From Streptomyces griseoluteus (lineage in GTDB: Bacteria; Actinomycetota; Actinomycetes; Streptomycetales; Streptomycetaceae), in contig JOBE01000035.1 in NCBI GenBank assembly GCA_000717735.1, forward strand, positions 62,001-126,000: 64,000 nt of DNA. Direction: 5' to 3'. The first letter of the stretch is position 1; every line of letters begins with the position of its first letter. Shown here in pieces: positions 15,532 through 23,939 of the stretch. Under the pieces are notes generated by a model. It was not told the origin of the DNA. It searched no databases and saw nothing but the letters and a program-made list of their open reading frames with translations. Made by a program: the position numbers and the translations under genes.

Positions 15532-16782
15532 GTGCTCGATGTCCCGCTCTGGCTGTGGGGGGCGTTCGCCGCGACGGTGGTGGTCTCGCTCGCGGTGGAC
15601 TTGCTGGCGCACCGGACCGCACACGTCATCGGCTTCAAGGAGGCGGCCGGCTGGAGCGCCCTGTGGGTCAGCCTCGCGCTGATCTTCGGAGCAGTCGTCT
15701 TCCTCGTCCTGGGGACGACGGCGGGAACCGAGTACACAACGGCCTGGCTGCTGGAGAAGAGCCTGTCGGTCGACAACCTCTTCGTCTTTGCCGTGATCTT
15801 CGCGTACTTCAAAGTGCCCCGCGCCTACCAGCACCGCGTGTTGTTCTTCGGCGTCATCGGCGCCCTCGTCTTCCGTGCGATCTTCCTCTCCCTCGGCGTG
15901 GCCGTGGTCAGCCGCTTCACCGCGGTTCTGTTCGCCTTCGCAGCGGTGCTCTTCTACAGCGCCTACAAACTCCTCAAGGACGAGGAGGAGAGCTTCGACC
16001 CGGGCAAGAGCTTTGCCGTACGGATGCTCCGCAAGCTCATCCCGGTGCGGAACGAGTACGCCGGGGCGAAGTTCTTCGTCAAAGAGGCCGGCAAGCGCGT
16101 GGGGACCCCGCTGCTCGCTGTGGTCGCCGCGATCGAGGCAGCCGACCTGATCTTCGCGGTCGACAGCGTCCCCGCCGTCCTGGCCGTCAGCGACGACGCG
16201 TTCATCGTCTACACCAGCAACGCGTTCGCCATCCTCGGCCTGAGGGCCCTCTACTTCATGCTCTCAGGGCTCCTGGACCGCTTCCACTATCTGAGTCAAG
16301 GCCTGGCGATCATTCTCGCCTTCATCGGCGTCAAGCTCATCCTGCAGGCGTCCCACAAGATGATCAGCCCCAGCATCCCGGAGATTCCCTCGCCGATCAG
16401 CCTCGCGGTCATCGTCGTCGTACTGACAGGTTCTGTGGTGCTCAGCATCAGAAGGCCGACCCCGACAGGCGTCCTGGATGACCTTGACCCCGCAAAGGGC
16501 ACCCCGGGTGGGGACGGTGAAGCCGAGCGGCGCCCGGGTCTGCGAGCAAGTCGGGGACTTCCCGACACGCCAGCAAGGGCATATCGTAAAAATATGGTCA
16601 AAATGAAGCGGAAGGTCGACGCGTACGTGTGTCTGACCTGTAAGAAGCCCGTGCCGACCGCGGTCCATCGCCATAAGACCCTCGGGGTGTTCGTGCCTGT
16701 GTGGGGCCCGGGCGCATGTCAGAACCGCGACTGTCCCGACTACCGGTTGGACCCTAGGCGCAATCACCCTCCCGTCCAGTAG
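15532..16782 (+). CDS. TerC-family membrane protein with a Cys-rich C-terminal extension
   Basis: GTG start; 416 residues. Residues 1-305 are a TerC/Alx-type integral membrane domain, with EKSLSVDNLFVFAVIFAYF in the third helix region and AADLIFAVDSVPAVLAVSDD later, the two conserved acidic motifs. Such proteins are linked to tellurium resistance or metal (Mn2+) efflux. The last ~60 residues, from the in-frame ATG at 16594, are a separate-looking module with CLTC and CQNRDC pairs, suggestive of a zinc ribbon. A stand-alone TerC would end near residue 330. The tail may be a genuine fusion or a separate small gene read through in frame; base composition drops just before it. Confidence 0.85.
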   Translation: MLDVPLWLWGAFAATVVVSLAVDLLAHRTAHVIGFKEAAGWSALWVSLALIFGAVVFLVLGTTAGTEYTTAWLLEKSLSVDNLFVFAVIFAYFKVPRAYQHRVLFFGVIGALVFRAIFLSLGVAVVSRFTAVLFAFAAVLFYSAYKLLKDEEESFDPGKSFAVRMLRKLIPVRNEYAGAKFFVKEAGKRVGTPLLAVVAAIEAADLIFAVDSVPAVLAVSDDAFIVYTSNAFAILGLRALYFMLSGLLDRFHYLSQGLAIILAFIGVKLILQASHKMISPSIPEIPSPISLAVIVVVLTGSVVLSIRRPTPTGVLDDLDPAKGTPGGDGEAERRPGLRASRGLPDTPARAYRKNMVKMKRKVDAYVCLTCKKPVPTAVHRHKTLGVFVPVWGPGACQNRDCPDYRLDPRRNHPPVQ

Positions 16783-16896
16783 CGGCCACCGCTGACCCGC
16801 GGTGAACCAGGTGGCAAGCACCCGTGCCCGCCCGCCTTGACGGCCTTCAGGCGGCCGGTGGTCGTGCCACGCCTTCAGGCAGGCTGAACACCGGCA

Positions 16897-17362
16897 TCAC
16901 GAAACCGCGTCCGCGGGTGCCTCAAGGCCGCGGGCGGTGACCAGGCGGGCCGTTCCGTCGGCCAGCCGATACGACAGCCCCACCACAGCGACCTGCCCGG
17001 CTTCGACCGCCTGCGCCAGGACGCGGGAGCGGTCCAGGAGGAGGTCCACGGTGTGCCGGATGTGCTCCGCGATGAAATCGGCGTCCTCAGTACGCCCGGC
17101 GGCGCGGGCCGCCAGCACGCTGGGAGTCACCCGCTCGATCACGTCCCTCACGTAGCCGCCCGCCGACATGCCGCCCTCGATGGCGGCGCGGGTGGCCGCG
17201 ACCGCGCCGCACGCGTCGTGGCCGAGGACCACGACCAGCGGAGCGCCGAGCACGCTCACCCCGTACTCGATGCTGCCCAGCACCTCCGGCCCCGCGACGT
17301 GCCCGGCGGTGCGGACCACGAACAGGTCGCCCAGCCCTCGGTCGAAGATGATCTCGGCCGCG
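16897..17362 (-). pseudogene. N-terminally truncated beta-carbonic anhydrase
   Basis: The reading AAEIIFDRGLGDLFVVRTAG...GHDACGAVAA is a beta-carbonic anhydrase from just after the first zinc-binding motif to the C-terminus. The C-x-D-S-R motif itself is missing: upstream residues come from a TniQ-type protein in the same frame. The remaining His-x-x-Cys is intact, but without the first Cys and the Asp-Arg dyad it should be inactive. Confidence 0.75.
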
Positions 17363-17369
17363 CTTGAAC

Positions 17370-17685
17370 ACAGACCCAGGCGGGGTACATCCCGGCGGGG
17401 GTGGGCGCGCAGGCGGGGGGTGCGAAGGCATGCCGGGCAGCGGTCGGCGAGCAGGACGTGGTGACGGGTGCAGGCGAAGGACCAGCCCAGTCGCCAGGCC
17501 AGCTGCCAGCGACCACCGCTGCCCGCCTGGCAGGCGGGGCAGAAGCGAGACCCCGCCCGTCCCCACACGAGTTGCCGGTGCACGCGACGCTGTCCCGGCA
17601 CGATCACCACCGCATGGCCGTCGTAGGGCCGCAGGGTCATGGCCGCGAGAACATCAGCGGCAACTCCGGTGACTTCGCTTGCCGG
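17370..17685 (-). pseudogene. TniQ-family transposition protein fragment
   Basis: In the same frame as the truncated carbonic anhydrase, this piece reads VTGVAADVLAAMTLRPYDGH, then RFCPACQAGSGGRWQLAWRL and CTRHHVLLADRCPAC, the zinc-binding core of TniQ proteins of Tn5053/Tn7-like transposons. Both ends are cut: the upstream side joins an alcohol dehydrogenase fragment, the downstream side a carbonic anhydrase. It is evidence of an old Tn7/Tn5053-type insertion. Confidence 0.75.
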
Positions 17686-18412
17686 AGGCAGCGAGTTCGA
17701 GGGCCTCGGGGATGTGGGCCCGGACGTTGTCGCGGGCGATGCGCAGGGTGACGCCGGTGAGGTACATGTCGAGGAGCGGCAGCTCGCCGGGGCGGAAGTG
17801 GTTGCCTGCCGACTCGCAGATGCCTTCGGGGGCGAGGGACCGGACCACGAGGGCGAGCTGGTCGACCCTTCCGGTGGCCTCGACGGCCAGATCGAAGCCA
17901 TGGCGAATCGGCTCGATCGCCTCGGCGGTGCGGGCGCCGAAGCTCTCGGCGAGCTTGCGGTGCTCGGGGTCGGGGTCGACGTAGAGCACGTCGGAGGCGC
18001 CGAGGGCGCGGGCGATGTCGCACACGTACAGGCCGATGCTGCCCCGGGCGACGACCAGGACCCGGGCACCGGGCCGGGCCTTGAGGTGGGGTGCGACCAG
18101 GCGCCAGGACAGGGACCAGTTGTCGCTCGCCGATGCCATCGCGGCCGGGTCGAGGCCGGCGGGCAGGAGCACCAGCATGGCGTCCGCGTAGGGGACGCGG
18201 ACCAGGTCGGAGAAGAGTCCGCCCCACTTGCCGCCGATGGGTGCGCCGTACATGGCCATGTGCGGTACGGCCGCGCAGTGGGCGGTCAGCCCGGCGCGGC
18301 AGGGGCCGCAGGTGCCGCAGGTGCCGCAGGTGCCGCAGGTGCCGCAGGTGCCGCAGGTGCCGCAGGTGCCGCAGGTGCCGCAGGTGCCGCAGGTGATGGA
18401 CCAGGGGACGAC
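17654..18412 (-). pseudogene. Zinc alcohol dehydrogenase fragment with expanded repeat
   Basis: The frame begins after a TAG with VVPWSITCG and runs through the structural-zinc lobe (CRAGLTAHCAAVP), MAMYGAPIGGKWGGLF, a Rossmann fold (GARVLVVARGSIGLYVCDIA) and LVVRSLAPEGICESAGNHF, as in MDR-family zinc-dependent dehydrogenases. The catalytic N-terminal ~90 residues are missing, and the C-terminus breaks at ELAASGK where the TniQ piece starts. Within the zinc lobe the Thr-Cys-Gly triplet is repeated about ten times because of a 9-bp tandem repeat (18312-18392). Confidence 0.7.
18312..18392. repeat. Nine tandem copies of a 9-bp unit
   Basis: Nine exact copies of GTGCCGCAG, with partial copies at each edge. 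On the minus strand the repeat encodes Thr-Cys-Gly units within the structural-zinc lobe of the dehydrogenase fragment. The exactness suggests recent slippage expansion. Confidence 0.95.
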
Positions 18413-18439
18413 CTATGTCGACGAGGCGGGCGACGCACT

Positions 18440-18634
18440 CGCGGCGCTGGGAAGTCGGTCGCCGAGGCCCGCGAGCGGCGCGGCGAGACCGGCCCCGCCG
18501 ACGGGTCCGAGGCGACGGTGCACGAGATGCCGAAGCCGAAGAAGACGACCGCCAAGCAGACCACGTCGAAGAAGGCGCCGGCCAAGAAGACCGCGACGAA
18601 GAAGACGACCCCCCGGCGCCGGAAGTCGGCCTGA
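18440..18634 (+). pseudogene. Ku-like C-terminal lysine-rich tail
   Basis: The frame ending at TGA 18632-18634 reads KSVAEARERRGETG, then HEMPKPKKTTAKQTTSKKA and a run of AKK/TKK repeats ending RRRKSA. This is the typical tail of streptomycete Ku proteins (non-homologous end joining), but histone-like proteins have similar tails, and the Ku core domain is absent. It begins abruptly where the dehydrogenase fragment starts on the other strand. Confidence 0.5.
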
Positions 18635-18659
18635 CCCTCGCGCGGAGGGAGACGTCATC

Positions 18660-18941
18660 ATGCGCCTCCACACCGTTGAGGACGGGGTCCTGCACGTCAC
18701 ACTGCCCTGCGACCTCGACGTCACCGCCCGGGCCGCCGCCACGCTGGAGGCCCAGGCCCCCCTCTACGCCCACCGTCCCCGGCTCGTCCGCGTCCAGCTC
18801 GACGGCCCCGACCCCTCGCCCGCCTCGCTCAGCACGCTCGCGCGCGCCCGCAGGGCGTGCGAGCACCTCGGCATCCCCCTCACCGTCGTCGGCCCCGCCG
18901 CCGCGGATCCCGGAGCCCCGGCCGCACACACGTCCATGTGA
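18660..18941 (+). CDS. Small STAS-like protein
   Basis: 93 residues starting at ATG 18660, with GGAGGGAG about 9 bases upstream. The alternation of short strands and helices (LHVTLPCDLDVTARAAATLE, LVRVQLDGPDPSPASLSTLA, LGIPLTVVGPA) resembles STAS/anti-sigma-factor-antagonist folds. The usual phosphorylated Ser region (D-S-x-G) is only loosely present as PSPASLS. It is probably a regulatory protein; the partner is unknown. Confidence 0.55.
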   Translation: MRLHTVEDGVLHVTLPCDLDVTARAAATLEAQAPLYAHRPRLVRVQLDGPDPSPASLSTLARARRACEHLGIPLTVVGPAAADPGAPAAHTSM

Positions 18942-19006
18942 GGGGACGGCGTCTGGGCGCGGCCCACGAGCTCGCGGAGGCGCCCCAGCTCGGCGCCGGC
19001 ACAGCT

Positions 19007-19195
19007 CTAATGCCAGCCGGTGTAGCCGTCCGGCGTCCCAGGCCCGGTGCCCTCGTACGCGAAACCGATGACGAAGAGAACCAGCACGATCAGGACGAGC
19101 AGCCACAGCCAGAATCGGTCAGGCAGATCTGAATGACGCGGGCCCTGCGGACGATCGTCACCCCGGCCCTCAGCGTCGCTGTCCTCGTCGGTCAC
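19007..19195 (-). CDS. Small single-span membrane protein
   Basis: 62 residues with an acidic N-terminus and one hydrophobic segment (FWLWLLVLIVLVLFVIGFAY). A GTG start overlaps the stop of the upstream DUF6233-like gene by 4 bases (GTGA), which supports it being real and translationally coupled. Function unknown. Confidence 0.55.
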   Translation of the reverse strand: MTDEDSDAEGRGDDRPQGPRHSDLPDRFWLWLLVLIVLVLFVIGFAYEGTGPGTPDGYTGWH

Positions 19196-19869
19196 CCCGC
19201 ACCCCCTGCCTCCACATTCATGGCACTACGCCGCACGGTCGGCGTCAAGCCTTCCGGCTCTCCCGTCCAGTGGGCTTCCGCCTGGGCGCGCCTGTGCCGC
19301 TCGCGGTGCACGGCGGCCTGCATTTTGGCCTGGCCTGGTGCTGCCCGGGTCGGTGGTCGGTCGAGGAGGCCGAGGTCGGAGTCCGGGCGGCGGATTTCGC
19401 AGGCAGGGAGGGCGCCTTCGGTCAGGGCATGCCGGGCTTCGTCGCGGGTGAGGGGTTTGGTGTGCTCCCCAGCGAGGCTGCAGTCGTCGGTGGGGACGGT
19501 GGCGGGTACGGGGCGGCCGCGCTCGCGGAGGTAGGCCAGGACCCAGCCGGGTTCCGCCGGTCCGGCGCGGACGGTCCGCATCGCGGCCTCACGCTGTTCG
19601 GCCTCGGCTATCCGGCGGCGGACCCGGTCCAGGGACATCACGAGCCACGTCTCCAGGATGCGAAGACGCGGAAGGTCGGGTGGTAGCTCGGAGATCAGAG
19701 CGCCGCGGGACTGGGCTTCTGCAGAGCCTCCGCCTCGGTCTTGTGCGTCTTGCAGAGCGGGCCCCGCCGACCCCGTACCGGTGGCACGGGGCCTGGCAGC
19801 GGGCGCAGTGGCCCAGGAGCTGGGGCGGGCACTGTGGCGGGGGGGGGTGACCGGAACGGCGGTGGTCAT
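19192..19869 (-). CDS. DUF6233-like protein
   Basis: About 225 residues from ATG 19869. The centre has DLPRLRILETWLVMSLDRVR followed by RRRIAEAEQREAA, the signature helix of the Streptomyces DUF6233 family, with the GWVLAYLRERGRPVP and ARHALTEGALPACEIRRPD regions following. No function is known. It is cytoplasmic with no membrane segment. An in-frame ATG at 19965 gives a longer version without a good ribosome binding site. Confidence 0.6.
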   Translation of the reverse strand: MTTAVPVTPPRHSARPSSWATAPAARPRATGTGSAGPALQDAQDRGGGSAEAQSRGALISELPPDLPRLRILETWLVMSLDRVRRRIAEAEQREAAMRTVRAGPAEPGWVLAYLRERGRPVPATVPTDDCSLAGEHTKPLTRDEARHALTEGALPACEIRRPDSDLGLLDRPPTRAAPGQAKMQAAVHRERHRRAQAEAHWTGEPEGLTPTVRRSAMNVEAGGAG

Positions 19870-20212
19870 GGCGAATCCTCGGGTCGGGCAAGGGGCGGCC
19901 GGGCCAGGGTAGAACGGGCGTTCTGCTGGATCCGTTGGGCACACGTGGCGCCGCCATTCGCACACATGCCCTACTCAAAGTAGGAGGCACCACCCCTTCC
20001 CCGACTTCTCTGCACTACGGCCTCACCGCCCCGGGGCCTCACTCCAGTGTCTTGATCGTCTTCATATGGCCGAATGGAATCGGACAGTCCGGTTCCAGCC
20101 GCCGCTCTGGCTGATTGATGCCTGGTACATACAGATTCCGCGTGCAACTGTTCATGATCCGTCCGTACGGGCGGGCCTCTGCCGGCCCGTCCACCCTGCG
20201 CCAGGTGATGGA

Positions 20213-21706
20213 ATGACGTTGAAAGTACTGCTCGCGAATGCCCCCAACCCCACCGCAAACAGGAACGCATCGAACTACGCCTGCTACCCGCACATAGGGA
20301 TCATCCAGCTCGCCACGGCGACGCGAGAAGCGTTGGGTGACCGTGTCGACATCCGGGTCGTCGACGGCGGCATCAGCAACACCGAGACCGTGCAGCAGGC
20401 CGTTCGGGCCTTCGCGCCCGATGTCGTCGGGGTCAGCGCGCTGACCCCGACCTACTCCGAGGCCCTGAAGATCGCCGATACCGCCAAGGCGTGCGGGGCC
20501 AAGGTCGTTCTCGGCGACGACCACGCAATCTTTTTTCCCGAGATGATCCTTCGTAACAGGCCCCAGATCGACTACGTGATAGCCAACGACGGGGGCGAGA
20601 TTCCGTTCGTGGAACTGGTCCGCGCTCTGCTCGACGGCAGCAGCATGTCCGAGGTGTCCTCGCTCGCCTACCGGCAAGACGGCCGGGTTCACCTCAATCC
20701 GGCACCGAAGTACGCGCTCTCACTGCGCAACACGATTCCGGATTTATCCTTCATCGACGACGTGCTCGACGTCTATGCCGACAATTACCGCACGCAGTTC
20801 GGCCACCTCCACGGTCACCAGGTGCGGCCGGTGACGGTGAACAACGCACGCGGCTGCGAGAACGGTTACAAGCGCTGCACCTACTGCTCCATCGCGGACC
20901 TGACCGTCAACACGGGTGATCCCCGCGGATTCTGGAAAGCGATCGACCAGTACAACCGCGAGCATGGAATCAATCTGTTCTTTGAGGTCTACGACAGCTT
21001 CACCGCCAGTCCCCGCTACGTGGACGCCCTCATCGACGCCACGCCGCCGCACCTGAAGCGCCGTATCGACGACGGCGAGCTGCAGGTCATGGTGTATGCG
21101 CGCGCCCTCGGGCTGACCAAGCGCAACAACGTCGACAAGCTCCGGCGGCTCGGCGTCACGCGTGCCAACATCGGGCTGGACGCCGCCGACCCCGAAATGC
21201 TCGAGGCGCAGCGGAAGAACAAGACGACCGGCGAAACCAATCTCGAAGCCATCCGCATGCTGAACAAGGCGGGCATATCGGTTCACGCCTCGTACATCGC
21301 CGGCGCTCCGGGAGAGCGGCCGGAGACGCTGGACCGCACCATCACCGGGATCCGGCAGATGCTGGGCGAGGTGGAGCTCTCCTCGGTTGAGTTCTCCCGG
21401 TTTATTCCGTTGCCGAACAGTCCGGCATGGGATCTGCTGGTCGACTACGAGCGGCCGAACTTCTTCAAAAGCAGCGCCGAGATCGACAGCTACCTGGCTG
21501 CTCTAGGGATCACCGTGACGCGGGAGGACCGGGAGGAGATGTTCGCCAGGTTCGGTGATCAGGACTTGCTCGACATCGACGAACTGGGCGCTTTTTGGGC
21601 TGACAACTTCACCCACATCAGTGAGAAGTATGCCCTGGAGCGCATCGGCGAGGTGGATGAGATGGTGAGCGCGCACAACGTGCGCACGGGAAACAACGTC
21701 GGATAG
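20213..21706 (+). CDS. B12-binding domain radical SAM protein
   Basis: About 497 residues. An N-terminal cobalamin-binding Rossmann domain (LKVLLANAPNP...VVGVSALTPTYSEALKIADT, IDYVIANDGGEIPF) precedes a radical SAM domain. The cluster motif reads GCENGYKRCTYCSI, that is C-x6-C-x2-C instead of the usual C-x3-C-x2-C; no other cysteines offer a canonical motif. Later, NIGLDAADPEMLEAQRK and ASYIAGAPGER match conserved strands of this superclass. I start at ATG 20213, where the homologous domain begins. Such enzymes often methylate or rearrange unreactive carbons. The next gene is a LysE/LeuE-type exporter 80 bases downstream, so the product may be an exported amino-acid-like compound (inference). 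Confidence 0.85.
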   Translation: MTLKVLLANAPNPTANRNASNYACYPHIGIIQLATATREALGDRVDIRVVDGGISNTETVQQAVRAFAPDVVGVSALTPTYSEALKIADTAKACGAKVVLGDDHAIFFPEMILRNRPQIDYVIANDGGEIPFVELVRALLDGSSMSEVSSLAYRQDGRVHLNPAPKYALSLRNTIPDLSFIDDVLDVYADNYRTQFGHLHGHQVRPVTVNNARGCENGYKRCTYCSIADLTVNTGDPRGFWKAIDQYNREHGINLFFEVYDSFTASPRYVDALIDATPPHLKRRIDDGELQVMVYARALGLTKRNNVDKLRRLGVTRANIGLDAADPEMLEAQRKNKTTGETNLEAIRMLNKAGISVHASYIAGAPGERPETLDRTITGIRQMLGEVELSSVEFSRFIPLPNSPAWDLLVDYERPNFFKSSAEIDSYLAALGITVTREDREEMFARFGDQDLLDIDELGAFWADNFTHISEKYALERIGEVDEMVSAHNVRTGNNVG

Positions 21707-21785
21707 CCGTGCCGCATGGGGCCCGGCCGGCCGCCGGACCCCGGCGGGCCGCCGGACCCCGGCGGGCGAAGAGAAGGGTGCCGGA

Positions 21786-22442
21786 ATGCTGGGAGTGGAG
21801 AATCTGCTGACCTATGCCCTGGGCGCGCTGCTGATCATTCTGTTGCCGGGGCCGAGTTCCTTGTTCACGCTGTCGGTCGCCGCACGGCTCGGGGTCAGGG
21901 CTGGCTATCGCGCCGCGGCGGGGGTGTTCCTGGGCGAGACCCTGCTCATGGTGGCGACGGCTGCTGGGCTCGCTTCGCTGCTGCAGACCAACGAGCTGCT
22001 GTTCGCCATCGTGAAGTACGTCGGCGCCGGCTACCTGAGCTGGATCGCGATGGGCATGATCCGGGCGGCGTGGGCGATGTGGCGACGCCGCAACGAGAAG
22101 GCCGCGGAGGATGCCGCGGCCACCCCGGACCCCTCGGCGGGCGGAAGGTTGTTCCGGCGCTCGTTGGTGATCACCGTCCTGAACCCGAAGGCGATCTTGT
22201 TCTTCATCTCGTTCTTCGTGCAGTTCGTCGATCCCCAGTACGCGTACCCGGGGCTGTCCTTCGCGCTGCTCGCACTCGTCTACCAAGTCATCAGCATCGC
22301 GTACGTCACCGCGTTGATCCTCGGCGGTACGTACCTCGCCACGCAGTTCCGCCGCCGCCGGAAGCTGTCAGCGGGCCTCACGACGGGGGCGGGAGCGCTG
22401 TTCCTCGGTTTCGCGGCGAAGCTGGCAACAACGAGCAACTGA
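21786..22442 (+). CDS. LysE/LeuE-family amino acid exporter
   Basis: 218 residues with six hydrophobic segments. The N-terminus has ALLIILLPGPSSLFTLSVAA, the conserved P-G-P motif of LysE/RhtB transporters, and the second half starts at SLVITVLNPKAILFFISFF, the N-P-K motif typical of the LeuE group. It exports amino acids or derivatives. It follows the radical SAM gene on the same strand. The gap contains two copies of GCCGCCGGACCCCGGCGG. Confidence 0.88.
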   Translation: MLGVENLLTYALGALLIILLPGPSSLFTLSVAARLGVRAGYRAAAGVFLGETLLMVATAAGLASLLQTNELLFAIVKYVGAGYLSWIAMGMIRAAWAMWRRRNEKAAEDAAATPDPSAGGRLFRRSLVITVLNPKAILFFISFFVQFVDPQYAYPGLSFALLALVYQVISIAYVTALILGGTYLATQFRRRRKLSAGLTTGAGALFLGFAAKLATTSN

Positions 22443-22566
22443 GCGTCGCGTCGGCGTCCCGCACGCCCTGGCCGCTTTGCTCGGCGGCTGGGGCGCAGCG
22501 CGCAAGAGAGGACACTTTTGGAAGTGGGCGGCATCTCGCCCGTCTAGCGAGCCGAAGAAGGTGCAG

Positions 22567-22881
22567 TTAGCTGATCAAGCGCTGCATCAGACGGCGCTTC
22601 TGGCCTCTGCGGTGCTGATCACGACCCTTTGACCTGCTTTCCCTGAGGAGGAACCGTAGGAAGCCCAGCGACACAGGCCCGTGACGCTCGAAGCGTGCAG
22701 CCTGCTGTCGCTTGCTCCGCAGGAAGCTGAGGGTGAGGTCGATGCCATCGATCTCACCCCGCCAGTCCTCCGCGATGGCCCGTTCACGACGAGCGAGGAG
22801 GTCCTCCTCCAACTCGTCCAGGCGGGGCAGCATCTTCGGGTCGAGCGTCAGCATCGGACAGCGGAGGCAGGCTTCTCTGAA
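22567..22881 (-). pseudogene. C-terminal fragment of a large tyrosine recombinase
   Basis: The leftward reading contains REACLRCPMLTLDPKMLPRL and DWRGEIDGIDLTLSFLRSKR, which parallels the C-terminal region of the intact recombinase at 23940-26210 (ACVRCSLLRPDP, EGWLGEVEGLRVSL). No catalytic domain remains. The true C-terminus of the lost gene ends at about 22567. Confidence 0.65.
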
Positions 22882-22951
22882 CTGGCGATCGCTACTCGAG
22901 GCTCTGTGTAAATTGCTGGCAGCTGGGTCCTCGCCGGGCGAGGATGCAGCC

Positions 22952-23575
22952 ATGCGCTATGCCAGCACCGACCCCGAGCTCATGGACCTGGTCCGGCGAT
23001 TCGTCACGCCCGGCCGGCGGTACCTGCGGCTGGGTGGAAGCTCGCTGCGGTTGAGCGGGCCTGAGCGCGACTTGTTCATGAGGGAGCTGGTCCAGGCTGC
23101 CGGGGAGATCACTCCCGCTGAGCTCGGCGTCCTTTTCGAAGGCGGTTGGCGAGAGCGTAGGACTGCCTCCTGGCTGGTTGTTGTAGCTGGCAGGACCGAG
23201 TTCCGCAGCCGCATCGGCGAGCTCCTGCTGGCGAGCGGAGGCCCCTACGGCGGGTCCTACTGCATCACTCTTGCCACTTTCGGCACCAGCGCGGACGCTG
23301 ATCTGGTCTGCAGATACCTTGATCGCTACTTGCCTCAACCCGACCTCGTCTACGACCAGACCTTTGCTCTCAGCACACTGCTTCACCTCGATGCCGTCCT
23401 TGGGACCGAGCGAGCATCCCGATACCTTGCCGCCGGTGGCCTGTGGCAGCAGTGGACCGATGCCACGTCGAACATGGTGCGGGATCCGCAGGAGTACCGG
23501 CAGGTCGTGGACCAGCTCTGTTCCTTCGCCAGCGAGTGCGCTGAACTCTTCGCCAGAATGGAAACCAGGCGCTGA
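22952..23575 (+). CDS. DUF6000-like protein
   Basis: 207 residues starting MRYASTDPELMDLVRRFVTP. The motifs YLRLGGSSLRL, ITPAELGVLFEGGWRERRTA and SYCITLATFGTSADADLVCR fit the Streptomyces DUF6000 family as I remember it. Function unknown; no signal or membrane segment. It is followed 60 bases later by a short gene on the same strand and lies between integrase fragments, so it is probably cargo of the integrative element. Confidence 0.65.
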   Translation: MRYASTDPELMDLVRRFVTPGRRYLRLGGSSLRLSGPERDLFMRELVQAAGEITPAELGVLFEGGWRERRTASWLVVVAGRTEFRSRIGELLLASGGPYGGSYCITLATFGTSADADLVCRYLDRYLPQPDLVYDQTFALSTLLHLDAVLGTERASRYLAAGGLWQQWTDATSNMVRDPQEYRQVVDQLCSFASECAELFARMETRR

Positions 23576-23634
23576 TCCTCCCGGCCTGACCGCTGGATGC
23601 CGACTGCTTCGGACTCCTCGGTAGAGTCTGGGCA

Positions 23635-23910
23635 ATGACAGGAAACCAGGGCCGCTGGCCAAAGTTCGACCAGGATGGTGGCATCGAGGACGTGACACTC
23701 CTCATCCTGGAATGGCTGGGTGGGCAGGGCGTGAATGCCATGATCAGGATTGATGCCGAGAGGGTGGCTGATAGCGCGCCAGCGTGGACGTTCGCAGCCA
23801 GCGGCGGTCCCTTGGAGCATGGCATGCGTGCTGATGGGAGGACTGTGCAGCAGTGCATGTCCACAGCCCTCTCCCAGCTGCGCGAGGCCGGGCTGTCGGT
23901 TCCGTTTTGA
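23635..23910 (+). CDS. Hypothetical protein in the integrase region
   Basis: 91 residues, MTGNQGRWPKFDQDGGIEDV at the start. A compact alpha/beta-looking sequence (VTLLILEWLGGQGVNAMIRI; WTFAASGGPLEH) with no recognised domain. It follows the DUF6000-like gene on the same strand and probably belongs to the same cargo unit. Confidence 0.6.
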   Translation: MTGNQGRWPKFDQDGGIEDVTLLILEWLGGQGVNAMIRIDAERVADSAPAWTFAASGGPLEHGMRADGRTVQQCMSTALSQLREAGLSVPF

Positions 23911-23939
23911 TCCTCGTCTTCGCTCGCCTCTGGCTTCGA

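Noticed and set aside
20066..20212. N-terminal extension of the radical SAM protein or a precursor peptide
   Set aside because: It lacks a good ribosome binding site, and the B12-binding domain starts at 20213. The extension has no leader-core look.
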